DNA of 64,000 nt from Varanus komodoensis (Eukaryota > Chordata > Lepidosauria > Squamata > Varanidae), in the NCBI RefSeq assembly GCF_004798865.1, contig NW_025335854.1, positions 6,263,288 to 6,327,287 on the forward strand, read 5' to 3'. The position numbers and the translations under genes are program-made. The notes beneath the pieces were generated by a model. It searched no databases and had not been told where the DNA came from. It was given only the letters and a program-made list of their open reading frames with translations. Shown in pieces: positions 15,717-27,345 of this stretch. Position 1 is the first letter of the stretch. Each line of letters starts with the position of its first letter.

Positions 15717-17204
15717 CTGTAAAGACAGAAGGCCAAGGCGCAACTGGAAAAGGATTTCCCACGCCCAAGCGTGCGCTGTTGTGCAGAGGGGAAAGGCTGA
15801 GTAAGCACCGACAGGAAACCTGGATGGTGACTTGGGGAGAGCAGGAGTGAGCTCAGCTCTCCTCTCCTACAAGGAGTCCGAGGTGGCAAGCACAGCTGCA
15901 CCTCCCTTTGGGATCGTCAGGACTCTGTGAAGCAGGTCAGGCGAAGAGACTGCGAATGGCCCAAGGCAAACTTCAGAGTGGAGCAGAGTGCAGAAGCAGG
16001 GCCCGCCAATGGCTCATGCTCTTCTCCCCAAACAATCCTGCACACAGGCGTGCAAGCGAGGCTCAGTGCGAGCAGGCAACAGACCGCCACTTCTCCTAAG
16101 AGCCAACCCATCACGTATGCACATTGCCCTTTCTCAAATCGTGCCAAGGGATTACTTGGGCAAGCCGATCAAAGCCTCCCTCCACCCTTGGCTCACCGAT
16201 AGGCACTGTTCTGAATACCAATCCTCCAGTTTTGGGGTGCAGGGGGTCCTAATGCCTGCTTCTCTCCCCCATGGCTGTGCACTGCACATCCTCGGCAGTC
16301 TGTAGCGTGAGTTTGCAAAAGTACCAAACCAATAAGCCCCCCCCCCCCCACTCTTCCTTCAATTATCCTCTGGCTGGGAGGATGTTTTCCCAACTCATCA
16401 CTTTCCTCCCAGCAACCTTTGCTGACCACAGCTTTCCCAGGACAGCTTTAAATGGGGTGGATCGTACAAGCGGGAGGGCCGGAGCTGTTCTTGCCCTTGA
16501 CCGAGGCGGGGAGTGGGAGGCCTCGGAAAGCCATGCTTGGATGCTGAGAGCCGTTTCTTCCCAATACGGGGGACTGGGGAAAGCGGAGGAGATAAAAGCA
16601 GGCCTTGGGCATAATTCGGAGGGTACGATTCCTGCCCCCCTCCACCCAAAGCAAGCCTCCCCCGCCCCTCTCCAATGCACGCCTCTCATTCCACTCCTCG
16701 CCCGTGTGCCGACTCCGAGCAGGCGAGCCATATTTTCTCTCCCTCTCGCACACAAACGTGCAGGCTGGAATGCTGCCGATGGGGTGGGGGCGTGGGTGCA
16801 TCATTCAGCAGAGCAGAGCCGTGCCGCAGCTTTGCCGCACAGTCGTTGGATCTGCCAAAGGTGCGGAAGGGTGGGCTGGAGGGAAGGCAGCAGAGGGAGC
16901 GGCGGCACGATCACAGTCCCCTGGCGATGCTCCAGGATCCCTGGATAACCAGACTCCTTGGATGGAAGGACCCCAGCAATCCCCTGCCTTCCCCCCGTCG
17001 CATCTGCAAGGCTGACCTTCCAGCACAGAAGCAAGTAGGCGAATGAAAATAGCCGTGAAGACCCACAGAGACACGCGCTTTTGTCTTTCTTTCCCTGCAC
17101 AGCTCTGGCACTACCACAAGCCCTTCAAACAGAGACAAGAGCTTCCTAGATCCACCTCAGCAAACTGTAAACTAGTCTTTCTAGGAACCAGAAAGAATAA
17201 CCAA

Positions 17205-17715
17205 ATTAAGGGTGCTTCACTGGAGAAAGTTCAAGTGAACGGCGAGGTCCGTCTGCACAGTTATGTTCCCGCTCATTACGGACAGGTGTGAAAGCCGGAC
17301 AGTGAAGGAAGTGGAGGGGAAGAAACTGGATGCAGTGGAAACACGGCCCTGGAAGAGAGCTTGGCGAATACGCCGGACAGGCCGGAAGATGAACAAGAGG
17401 GTGCTGCCCAAAGCAAGCCGGAGCTTTCTCTAGAAGCAAAAGTGACAGTGCTGAGGCTTTGCTACCTGGGGCACATCATGAGAAGGCAAGACTCTGGAGA
17501 AGGCAAGCATGCTCCAGGCGAAGCCAGCAGAAGCAAAGGAAGGCCAGCTATGAGACGGATGGACTCCATTAGGAAGCCACAGACTTGGCTTTGGAAGAGC
17601 CGAGCGGGCTGCCACGGACTGGGCACTTTGGAGGGCTTTCATTCACGGGGCCACCGTGGGCCTGAGATGGCCTGATGGCACATCACGGCGGCAGCGACCT
17701 CGGCAAAAGGCTAGT
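17205..17715 (+). mobile_element. BovB/RTE-type LINE fragment, diverged
   Basis: A translated stretch reads VLRLCYLGHIMRRQDSGEGK, then RSKGRPAMRRMDSIRK, recognisable as the RTE/BovB C-terminal region (YFGHLMRRKDSLEK, RMRWLDGIT). The upstream DNA (ggtgcttcactggagaaagt, gttatgttcccgctcattac) aligns with the copy at 31296-31770. It is more diverged than the 3' fragments at 6619, 21102 and 38097, so it is probably an older RTE subfamily. Confidence 0.7.
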
Positions 17716-17776
17716 GCAGCCAGTTCACAAAATCAGCGGCACCACAGCTAACTGGGCCGGGTGCCGTCACACGGCT

Positions 17777-17830
17777 GTCGCTAAGGAGCTGTGGACAGGG
17801 TCAGTTTCTTGGATGGGAGACACAAGGATC
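17777..17830 (+). repeat. 5S rRNA-like fragment
   Basis: gctaaggagctgtggacagg, then gtcagtttcttggatgggag and ac, resembles the 5S rRNA internal promoter region (gctaagcagggtcggg, cttggatgggagacc). The 14-mer cttggatgggagac is exact. It is too short and diverged for a functional 5S gene. 5S-derived SINEs are known in lizards and other vertebrates. Confidence 0.5.
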
Positions 17831-18251
17831 TGCACGCAGAGCCAGAATGTAGGCAAAATGCTTTGTGCAAAAGGATTTAAAAACATGACCTGGTTTCTCT
17901 GGACTTGATGCTGCAAGAACATCGGGGTTGCCTTCGAAAGGATACCCAGCCCTGACAGTCTCATTTGTGTAGCTGTAAGATGCAGGTCACCAAAAACATT
18001 ATTTGTCTCATCTACTGATTGCACTGTAGGTAATTGGTGGATGAGCCATTGCAATGAATGGGGTTTAGGGTACCTGGCTGGTGTAAGTTCGACTGTGCGT
18101 AGAAAGCTCTAAGTGAACTCCAAAAATTAGGCAGTCCTATCGTAGTCTCTGATCTATAAAGAACAGTGAAGGGCTGCTGGTTGTAGCAATGGATAAACCA
18201 GTGTTGCAGACGGGCTGGATCAGGCCAGTGAAGTGAGCTACTTCTCCCCAA

Positions 18252-18283
18252 AGCCTGGAAAAGCAGCTCAGCTTTTCCAGGCT
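18252..18283. repeat. Perfect 13-bp inverted repeat (hairpin)
   Basis: agcctggaaaagc at 18252-18264 and gcttttccaggct at 18271-18283 are exact reverse complements around a 6-base spacer. Confidence 0.9.
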
Positions 18284-19967
18284 AATTTCTAATTCAGAAA
18301 CCCAGTTACACTTCTGATGTCATTTTCAGAGGTGTGGGAGTAAAAATAGTTTCTAGTGATAAAGAAGAGGTCTCAGCACACTCTTAACAGCTCTGAATTC
18401 TTCAGTCAGCTTGCAAGTGTAGAGGAGGAGAGTTCTAGGAACAGCATATTCCTTTTCGGGACCACTGTGCCACCCCACAGAGCAAGGGTCCCCACCCACC
18501 CCCTTGCAGGGGAGCAGTTTCACTGCATGGGCATCCCGGGCTTTTCTCTTTGGAAGAATACACTCCTTCTGTCCATCTGTTTGCTGCCTCCAGTTTGCAC
18601 TTAGCAGGTATCTTTACCAAGTATCATGTTATTCCAGTTTCACCTCTGGGGCTTAATTCATCAGACACTACAGGAAAAACAGAACTGGCTCTCCTTAGTA
18701 GCGTATGGAGACATGGGGTTTTATTAGGGGTCAGCGGTTCACAGGAATACCTTCCTACTTCTAGCCCCTTCTAAAAGGCTAGGGCTAGAATATATTTCCT
18801 TAGTATCTCAGCCCTTCAGTGAGAGAAATAAGAGTGGTTTGGATCTATGCAGATGAGGTTTACTTAGCCAAAAAGATAGGTTTATTAACCAACACCAAAT
18901 GGCACTCAAGGAAATAAAGAGAACAACACTGCTTTAACTTTACGCACTTGCCCTACCTGATGCAACAGGTTGGTCCGCTACATTTTACTTAGGTACAGAA
19001 GTTCCATAACAGAAAGCCACAAATTTGAATCTGAAATCAAAATAGCATCTTTCTGCCATCCTGACATAAAAGCCAGGGTGGAAAGTAGATGAAATGGAAT
19101 ACGTTCATAGGAACTCTGGCTGTGAGGGGGGTGTGGGAGTGAGGGCATCGCATCATTTAGAAATGGTTCCCTGGGGTAGGACGTACGAGCAGGGCAAGGT
19201 GAGCTCATCCTGGTCCATGGACAGTCAGTGTCAGGACTGAAAGAACAAAACAGCAATCCACAATCTCGACCCTTAGCCATGGAGGCAGGTTGGCACAACC
19301 GTACCTAAATCTGGGAAACAACACAGCTCTTCTTTTTTCCACATGCCATTTTCTTAACGACCCGTATCTACCTGTGAGAAGAAGCAACCAAGTGCGAAGA
19401 AAACACACCTTCTGGACTACGCTCAGGTGCCTTCAAATTGTTTTTAGGTGAGCGCATGCATGTGGATTTTGTACTGAATTTTTAAGCTCTGATCTTCATG
19501 CACCACCCAGGGAGCTTTGGTAGAGAAATGTGATAAATGGAACGTAATGAATTCAACTGTGCAGGGATGTTCACTGTTAAGAAAAGAACCCAGGGCCTGC
19601 CTTCTCCATTTGCTTCTTTGGTGCCATTTCCCCTCCTGCTTGCCACATCTTCTTCGGGCTTTAGCTGCAAGAGTGATCCCAGCTTATTGAAGCAGCGGCT
19701 CCGGAAAGCAAAGCGCTGGGACCAACCTGGTCATTTGTGCCCAGGCCGGAGGCACAGCCAAACCCCACCAGGGCCTGCTGAGCAGACGCTCTCCACCCAG
19801 GGACCCTGGAGTAGGACATCGAGAACGCTCTAGGAAGCTTTAGATCTTTTGCAGTATGAGTCTTGTTTTTAACCTCCTGAGAATATTTCATCCTGAGGTG
19901 ATGTGCAGGTATCATGAATGAATGAATGGTCACAACTACTTAGCTCACCCTCAGTTCAGTTGATGAC

Positions 19968-20070
19968 CTGCAGATGTTTTAGACTACAGATCCCAGCATT
20001 CCTGATTGCTGACCATCCTGGTTAGTGCTGATGGAAACAACTCCATAGCATCTGGAGGGCACCAGGTTAA
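19968..20070. repeat. Foldback (inverted-repeat) element fragment
   Basis: Left arm gcagatgttttagactacag and atcccagcattcctga pairs imperfectly with right arm gctgatggaaacaactccat and agcatctgg. The motif (actacagatcccag ... catctggagggcaccaggtt) is dispersed in squamate genomes. A partial relative lies at 60222-60270. Confidence 0.5.
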
Positions 20071-20824
20071 ATCCCCTTCAGTCTGGTTTCAGGCTCGGTT
20101 GTGGAACAGAAACAGCCTTGGTTACACTGGGGAATGGCTTGTGCTCCCGGACACGTCCATGCTGTTGACCATGGTATTAACCATGCCATGTTCTGGAACA
20201 CGTACCTGGGTTGGGCATAGGAAGTGTGCCCAGTGCTTCTGCATCTAGCTCGCACCATTTCTGATTTTAAAAGACTGTTTATGGGCAGGTTTCTTCTGTT
20301 ACGGATGACAGAGAAGATTCACCTTCTCCTTCGAGTCGTAAGCTGTTCCGTGAGAAGCTGACTGATGACGCGATTCAAGTAAGTAGGTGGCTGTTCTCTA
20401 AGGCAAGGGACCCTCTGTGCTTGCTTATATTTCCCAGGCACAAGGGATATGTAAGGAAAATGAGGTCTGGAAAGCTGGAGCATGCATATGACTCTGGAAG
20501 CAGAGTGAAACAATCTGCCTCAGATGTTGGTAGCACAGGCTTGTACAGAGAATCTAGTGGAATCAGAGCCTGCAAACTTTTAGACCAGGTATACTTTGCT
20601 TCGGGGCTGGAATTACCCGTGCTGTCTATTGCTTCACACCTATTCCTTCTCCCTCTGAATGGGCAAATAAGGCACTAGTGCTTTTTCCTCCAACGAAAAT
20701 TGCCCCCTGAAAAATCGCCTGCTGTTAGAAGATGTTGGCAGATCAAGTTAGCACTGGCCTATCATTCTAACTAGGCCTAAGCAGAGTCCCTTTTCTCCCA
20801 CTGCACTTTCTTCCTGCATTGTCA

Positions 20825-21600
20825 TGAGAACATAAGAAAAGCTGCAGAGCCCTGAGGGCTTCCACAAAGCTCCCTTTAGGACAGCGTTCTGTTTCCGGCT
20901 GTGGTCCAAGTGCCATCAAGATGCCTTCTACATGTCTCTGAAGGCATCTCCCCAGGGTTTATCCCTTTTATCTGGTACCGCGATTCTGATGTCCTTCCAC
21001 TGAATACAGAGGCTCTACTAGATACCATTGCTATTATCCATGATCAATCTGTCCTCCCATATTTTGCCTACCCCTCTTTTATAACCAACTAATCATGTGC
21101 CCACTGAAGCAGTCTTCGTGAGCTTGGGTGGACTCTGGGCGATGGTGGAAGATGGGAAGGCCTGGAGGAGTGTGGTCCATGGGGTCGCGATGGGTCGGGC
21201 ACGACTTCGCGACTAACAGCAACAACAAATCATGTGCCACTGAATTCCTCTTGTTAACAGTGCCTTCTCTTTATTGGTCGTGTGAACAGAAGCTGTGCCT
21301 GCCAGTCAATTTTACTGGGTGATCCTATTTCTCCACCGTTTTACTCATGTAATCATTGTTTTAGTCATTTAACCCTCTCCTACATTGCTCCTCAAATTGC
21401 CTTTTTTCTAATTGAAAAAAGATACCAAATGCTTTAGACTTCCCAGTTAGGAAAGGTCTCCAAACTTCTGATTACTCTTTTCTACATTTTTCTAGTCTGT
21501 GATACCCCTTTTGAGATGAGGAGACCAGAACTGTACACAATATTTCAAATGTGGTTGCAAGACCGAAAGAATAGGATATATACTTTGTGTGCCTTTGCGT
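20825..21600 (-). mobile_element. CR1 LINE 3' region, interrupted by BovB
   Basis: The block begins with gaacataagaaaagctgcag (3' terminus in antisense). It continues through ggacagcgttctgtttccgg, the BovB insertion, and then aggaaaggtctccaaacttc and tgagatgaggagaccagaac, near gtacacaatatttcaaatgt. The order matches a single CR1 3' UTR and distal coding region read on the minus strand. Confidence 0.65.
21102..21227 (+). mobile_element. BovB 3' fragment with 11-bp target-site duplication
   Basis: The sequence runs from cactgaagcagtcttcgtga to ggggtcgcgatgggtcgggc, acgacttcgcgac and a CAA-rich tail. aatcatgtgcc flanks it at 21091-21101 and 21228-21238. It is a 126-bp, 5'-truncated insertion lying within a CR1 copy. 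Confidence 0.92.
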
Positions 21601-22115
21601 CTTACCGCAGACCAACTTTCAACCACGGTGGTTTGGCCCATCTGGCCAGATGGGCAACCCCACATCACCCATTGGCCACTAGAGATGCTGTCCTTGGGTT
21701 GAAGGGTCCAGTGAGGCCGTACATGCTGCAACTATACAGCAGAAGAACAACCTCTCGCCAAAGCCAGACCTGATCTGCTGCGCTGTCTGTAAAGACATGA
21801 GGTCCCACCACTGCCAAGACAAATACCAGCTGGCCCGAGGCTCAGAAATACCTCCCACGGTATTTGGGATATAACACAATGAGAAATTAGTCTCACTTTG
21901 GCAGCATTTTAGGGAGACACTGTAGGATCCTCTGTGATACATGTCAGTGGCCATGTGTCCTGTGTTACAAGTGGCAGTCCTCTATTTGAAGATGTATTCT
22001 AATGGACCGGGCTGTCCAGTCCAAGTCTATTTTAAACATGAAGATCCATAAGTCAGGAAAGCAAGAAGAGGCCTTGAAGTTCCCCATCTGCATTTGGTGA
22101 AAAAAACAAGGACAA

Positions 22116-22177
22116 AACCAGGATGACACTGCAAACCTAACCTTAACCCTAATCCTAACCAGGATGACACTGCAAAC
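22116..22177. repeat. Telomere-like hexamers between 21-bp direct repeats
   Basis: aaccaggatgacactgcaaac occurs exactly at 22116-22136 and 22157-22177. Reading on from 22137, four hexamers (ctaacc, ttaacc, ctaatc, ctaacc) fill 22137-22160; the last four bases overlap the second flank copy. They match the vertebrate telomere strand CCCTAA with few changes. Confidence 0.85.
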
Positions 22178-22260
22178 AGGGAAAAAAGTGAGGACGAGAA
22201 CACCAGATGCTGAGAAAAAACTTCAGTCCAGCAGCCCAATGGAAGGAGTTCCCAAAACAC

Positions 22261-22278
22261 AGGGGGGGGGGGGGGGGC
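22261..22278. repeat. Poly-G run
   Basis: An uninterrupted G homopolymer of about 17-18 bases; its exact length may be a sequencing artefact. Confidence 0.85.
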
Positions 22279-23529
22279 ATTATTGTAAAATCTTTCCACC
22301 AACAGATAGCACATAGCACTGAGAAAACCCACAAGATCCTAGTCACAATCTATTCTTTGTCACTATCGTGAAATACACAGTAGCTCTATTTAAATTAGAG
22401 TGATTTTAAATGTGCACCTATACATATGCATTAGCTCAAGCAGATTTTATGTAAATATCCCCCCCTCTGCTTGCCTGTCAAGGCCCACCCTAATCATGTG
22501 CATTTCTGTCTGACTCATCCTCCCAAAATGGGAAAAGATAGGAGAAGCTCAGGGCTTTCTGCGTGAGCCCTTTGGAGTGCGGCATTGTTCCCTACTGCAA
22601 CTGTTGATGGGCTCTTTAAACTATTTTGTGACCCTCCACTTTCACCTCTGTATCTAATCAGTACTTTTGAAAGTTCTGTTGGAACTTTCAGAACTGGTGA
22701 AGATGCTAAGGAGATTGCTTCACGTTTTTTGGGGGGGATGGCGGGGGGTGTCAAGGTATTAAAGCCACTGGCATGTGGGGAGAGGGATTTGTGTGCTGAG
22801 TGACTGTGCCTGATCTGAAGCTTACACTCCATTCCTGACTTAACAACATTCGTAATACAACCATCCAAGGGTGCTATGAGGTGAGCATTACAAACGGGTG
22901 CGTTTGACTAATGGGCTGCCTAATTATGACATTCAGAGGCAGCACCAGTTATAAGGAAATCAGGTCGACACCCCGCTCATCGCTTTGCTGAACTGTTTAC
23001 AGTACACTGGAGAGAGTGTGCCGCTTTTCCTAATGAGATTAATCAAGTCATTTGCTCTGGCTTTCATTTCAATAGCCACATTTTCGAGATTCCTTCCATT
23101 TGCCGCCACTAATAACTTGGCTGAAAATGAAACGAGATGCGTCTGAAGTACATGCAAGAGGATAAAAGGTGACCCCGAATAAGGAGGCTGGGAGGCCTGG
23201 AGGTCATTTTCAAGCCCCCTTCCGACACGTCGGCAAGGAAGTGATGGCGACTTCAGCTGGAGAAGCAAAGCCTGGTGCTTTTTGGGGGGAGTCCCCCCCC
23301 CACACAAAAAGGTTTTATATGCAGTGCCAGAGACCCCCCCCCCCCCGCAAGAAGCCAAGCTCTCCTGGGGCACAGCGCTTCCCCTTCTGCTGATTCTGGT
23401 GGTGCGGACTCAGGGCTTCTTCTGGCCAGGCCATGAGCTGCAGCTCTTCATCGTAGGCACATTCCCATGCCTTTCCCAGCATTCAGTGAGCATTTCCCAT
23501 TGTTCAGAGGGGGCAGATTAATCACATAA

Positions 23530-23577
23530 GCTTGCTTGCTCGCTCACTCGCTCGCTCGCTCATTCATTCATTCATTA
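23530..23577. repeat. (GCTC)n/(ATTC)n microsatellite
   Basis: gctt/gctc tetramers pass into four attc tetramers. Confidence 0.9.
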
Positions 23578-23774
23578 TTTCCATTCATATGCCACTACCT
23601 TAGCCCATACCTGGACTCTCTCTGAGCTTGCCACAGGATGTTCAACGCCAGTCCCCTGAGCACCTGGGCATCTTTGCTAAAGAAGCAAACAGCACAGCTT
23701 CCTTCAGGTTCTAATTTGCTAGTACTGGCCTGGAGTGCAACTGAACCATATCCTGGCCTTGCCTACTACTATTA

Positions 23775-24010
23775 TTACACTTCACTTATATTTATTTAAT
23801 ATCTTTATGTCCTACCTGTTCTCCTCTTGCAAGGAACCCAAGGCAGCTGGCAAGGTTCTCTTCTGCTCTATTTTACTCTCACAACAACCCTGTGAGGTAG
23901 GTTAGGCCAAGGGACAGTGACTGGCCCAAAGCCACCTACCAGTCTTCTTTCTATGCAAGTCCCCTTAGAGTAGAATTCCAGGTGGGCTTGAATTGTCTTC
24001 TCCCACTTAC
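23775..24010 (-). repeat. MIR-like/L2-tailed SINE
   Basis: The block contains cttatatttatttaatatct, cctacctgttctcctcttgc, aaggaacccaaggcagctgg, ctcacaacaaccctgtgagg and gtgactggcccaaagccacc, in the order of MIR-type CORE-SINEs of sauropsids. The A+T tail at the left shows a minus-strand copy. The related copy at 9908-10030 is in the opposite orientation. Confidence 0.6.
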
Positions 24011-26021
24011 TGCAGAAACCCTTCTGGTTCTCTACTGCCCCATCAGTAGCTCTGTGCCACTTTCATACTGAAATTCCATACCCCTCCCCTTTGTCCTTGG
24101 CTGCACCCTTTTGTGTGACTTCTTGGAGTGTGTCTGCAGGTGTGTGAAGGAGCTGTGTGGTACTTTGCAATATGCACCATATACCTACAACGGTTCCGGC
24201 TGCAGCTCTGTTCGCCCTTTACTGGAAGCAAGTTCCACGGAATTCAGAAGAGTTGAATCCTAAGATTTGTCTAGGACTGTGCAGCTAAAAGGCTGGACTA
24301 ATAAATTCTAGAGAAACATCCCCCACCCTAACCCAAACCTGACAAGCACACAAAATATGCAATTAGGAGAACGCTTGCAGGGCCGGATAAGTGTGTTTGG
24401 AGCACGTGCCGACTTCTCTCGTCTCATTCCGTGCCTCAGCCACAATACTGTAGCTGATAGAATACCCCACGGGGCAGGAAGAGAACCACGGGGAAGTTTG
24501 CTTTCCATTGCACACCCCCACCACGGTTCTAATTTCAGCATGAAAGAGGCGTGATTATGAAGGCAAAGCGCCAGTGTATTTTTCACAAGCAAAATGTCTC
24601 GCTCCGGAGAGAACCCAGCGGTAACCTTTGCTTCCCAAAAGGAGCTTAAAGAATTGGTCTGTCTGCTCTCAGAAGGCGTGCAAGATCAGGCCGAGGCTAT
24701 ACACACTTATACCAGCGTGCGGGCATTTGGATATGCACACTCGCATTTGAAAGAGAAAATGTTCCGATGGTGCCTGGTTTGAGATCCCAGACAATTCAAC
24801 GATCTTTAATTTCCCCTCAGGAGATTTTGTTTCCCACTGTATTGCTAAATGTTCTCTCCTTGCCCTAGTTGACAGACTAAAACGAGGATTTTTATACTTC
24901 CACGGCTGGGTAAAAAGTTGGGTGGCTGAGTGTCCTCCTTTACGGAAGACAGTCCTCTATTGAAGGCATCCTTTAGATAAAGGACCCCAAGGACCGTAAG
25001 ATAAAGGACCCCAAGAAGGGAGAAGCAGGTCTGTTCATGTCTGCCATAGTTTACACCTGGAGGGCAGGCAGAGCCCAGACCACAAACTTCTCCCTGATAG
25101 TACCACTATGGCTCTTCTATTTAAATTAACACAATTGATTATTAATATGCATCTTTACATATAATTAGGCATATAGAGGTTGATGCAGGTCAGTATTCGC
25201 TCCCCTTCAGCACATGGGATCTTTTCCTCTCTTCTTTAGTGAAGTGAATGTTCATCCTTGCACTAGAAAGTTACATGAGAGAGCCAGGGGAAGAGATGGG
25301 AGAAGCTAAACCTGGGCACCAAAACAGCGATACAGAGAGGCAGAGATTCCAAAGGGAAGGGCATCGTGCAAGTTTCTATACAGCCCATTATCAAATAAAA
25401 GATTGGGCAGCTACAAAAGGGAACAACAGAGTTTTATTCCATGAGTGCAGAAGAAAAGCTATATGCTCGTTAGTCTCTTTTCTGGCAAGTATTATTGTAA
25501 TTAATTACAACTTTCAGTTACCCTCCAACACAGAGATGTTGAACAATCACAGTATTTGTGGGAATCAGGTGTAGCTTTGTACTTTGTACTTTATCCTCTG
25601 TCAAAAGAGCAGCGAAGAAGATAATGGGGTTTTGATTTCATTTTCTCTGGAGGCAATTTTGGTGTGATTTATCCCCAAACATATCAGTTGCTGACACACT
25701 GATTGTTGAATGACTTCCCATGATTATCTCAGGGTTAGAGATGAGGAGCCTTGCAGGCAGAGAAGTGAGGAACCAGAAAAAAGATTTCTGGGTGTTTTTG
25801 GAAATCTTGGGGGAAAGATTTCACCGACAATTTTTCGCTGCCATCTCTTCCCATATCCTCTACTCAAGGATAAAGACAGAAGTTGAGAAGCGGTCGCCGA
25901 TTATTCGGACATGGCCTTTTACCTCACAGTCACCCAGAGTATCCGAGATGAGAAGCATGGACTAAAAAAGGTGCAATATGTAGGAACTGTGGGAGCAACT
26001 TGAAGACATTTCATTGTGGGA

Positions 26022-26285
26022 TGTAAGGGCATAAGGGAAGTCCTGCTGGATTGGACCTGAGGACCATCCAGTCCAGCACTCCATGAACACGGTGGCAAAC
26101 CAGCTGCCTGCAGGATCCTTCCAGCAGGATCCTTCCAGCACTGCCTCCTGCCCAGCTCCTCAGCCGCTGGTGTATGCAGGCAGGCCACCTCTGGTAATGG
26201 AGGTAGCCCTTGGCCATTGATAGCCATGGCTAGTGGCCACTGATAGCCCTCTCCCCCACGAAGAAGGTCACCTCCTGATGTTTCA
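26022..26285 (-). mobile_element. CR1 LINE 3' end
   Basis: The block begins with gtaagggcataagggaagtc and ctgctggattggacctgagg, followed by catccagtccagcactccat and gtggcaaaccagctgcctgc. The last part (cattgatagccatggctagt) matches the CR1 3' UTR. aggatccttccagc is locally duplicated at about 26111-26141. A second copy of this subfamily lies at 49649-49860. Confidence 0.65.
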
Positions 26286-26521
26286 GGCAAGCCTAGAACC
26301 CTTTGGCAAGGCTGGAGCCACATGAAGAGTGGAGGGAGGATTGTGACATCGTGAACTTGGAAACTTCTTCTGGAGTGGAACGTGGAAGGAATTTGAGAGG
26401 AAGGGAAAATGTTTCGAGTAGCAACTTTTGTCAAGGTGGGCCACACATCTGCAGGTCGTCACCGAATATGACCTAATGCCACCTTGTAAGGAGAATTTGG
26501 TGGTTCCCGTAAGACTCATGG

Positions 26522-27180
26522 AGGAGTTAACATTAGCAACTTCGTATAAAGAAAACGTGTATAAAATGTTTTATAGATGGTAACTGTCGCCAAATAGATT
26601 AGTTAAGATGTTTCCAAATATGTCAAATGGGTGTTGGAAATGTAAACATAAATTGGGTACTTTTTATCATATGTGGTGGACTTGCGATAACGTGATATAG
26701 TATTGGATTAAAATACATAAATGGCTTGAGGAAATGTTACAAAAATCCTTAGCTTTTAAACCTGAAGTTTTTTTATTAGGCATTATACTGGAGGATACTA
26801 GCAAACAAGAAATGTATTTGATTTTGCATGTAATCACTGCGGCAAGGATTGCATTCGCTCAACACTGGAAGAGTGAAGAACCACCCACCGATGAACTGAT
26901 TCTAAAAAAGATCTTGGACTGTGCAGAAATGGATAGATTGACTTTATCATTGAAGGAGAAAGAAGATACTGACTTCTATCAAACTTGGGACTCTTTTTAT
27001 TACTGGCTAGAGAAATGGGACTTTGCATAGATTTAAATATGTTAAGTTATCATAAATGGAACAAGAAAGGTGTGGGGGCTGACACAGCGGGCTCAATGTT
27101 TTTGATGATGCATGTTGTTTTTAGTTTTTCTTTGTTTTTTAGGATTATAATTTCAAATAAAACTTATTATATATATAAGA
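26522..27180 (+). mobile_element. 5'-truncated L1 LINE with perfect target-site duplication
   Basis: A 659-bp insertion is flanked by aagactcatgg at 26511-26521 and 27181-27191 (11 of 11). The frame from 26734 encodes the L1 ORF2 C-terminus (FKPEVFLLGIILEDTSKQEM; ITAARIAFAQHWKSEE; LDCAEMDRLTLSLKEKEDTD; YYWLEKW). Upstream in the same frame lie the zinc-knuckle-like residues CWKCKHKLGTFYHMWWTC, separated by one stop codon at 26698-26700. The 3' end is A+T-rich (aataaaacttattatatata). Only the last ~20% of ORF2 is present. Confidence 0.93.
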
Positions 27181-27262
27181 AAGACTCATGGGAAAGTGCT
27201 ACAGCTGAGTTGTAGGAGACCCACCTTTACATGAAAAAGTTGCCAGGATGAATCCCCGATTT

Positions 27263-27345
27263 TAATTGAGATCCAGCGTGGTGCCGTGGTTAGGAGCGTG
27301 GATCTGGGACTCAGACAATCTGGATTCTAGTCCCCACTCAGTGAA
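27263..27345 (+). repeat. tRNA-derived SINE head (Sauria SINE-like)
   Basis: gatccagcgtggtgccgtgg, then ttaggagcgtggatctggga, carries an A-box-like element. ggattctagtcc at 27322-27333 corresponds to the B box. The order matches the Sauria SINE head (gagccagtttggtgtagtgg, ttaagagc ... gggttcgattcc), with divergence. The BovB-like 3' part expected after it is not clear, so this is probably a truncated or decayed copy. Confidence 0.65.

Noticed and set aside
16271-16948. Open frame of 225 codons on the plus strand
   Set aside because: It crosses a poly-C run and GC-rich DNA, with no domain and competing frames on both strands.
17777-17830. Functional 5S rRNA gene
   Set aside because: Only about 50 bases resemble 5S rRNA, with several mismatches and no full-length gene or terminator.
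26734-27030. Small independent gene of 98 codons
   Set aside because: The residues are the L1 ORF2 C-terminus, flanked by a target-site duplication.
27263-27345. Functional tRNA gene
   Set aside because: A- and B-box-like elements are present but diverged, and the cloverleaf arms could not be paired. The motif order matches a SINE head.
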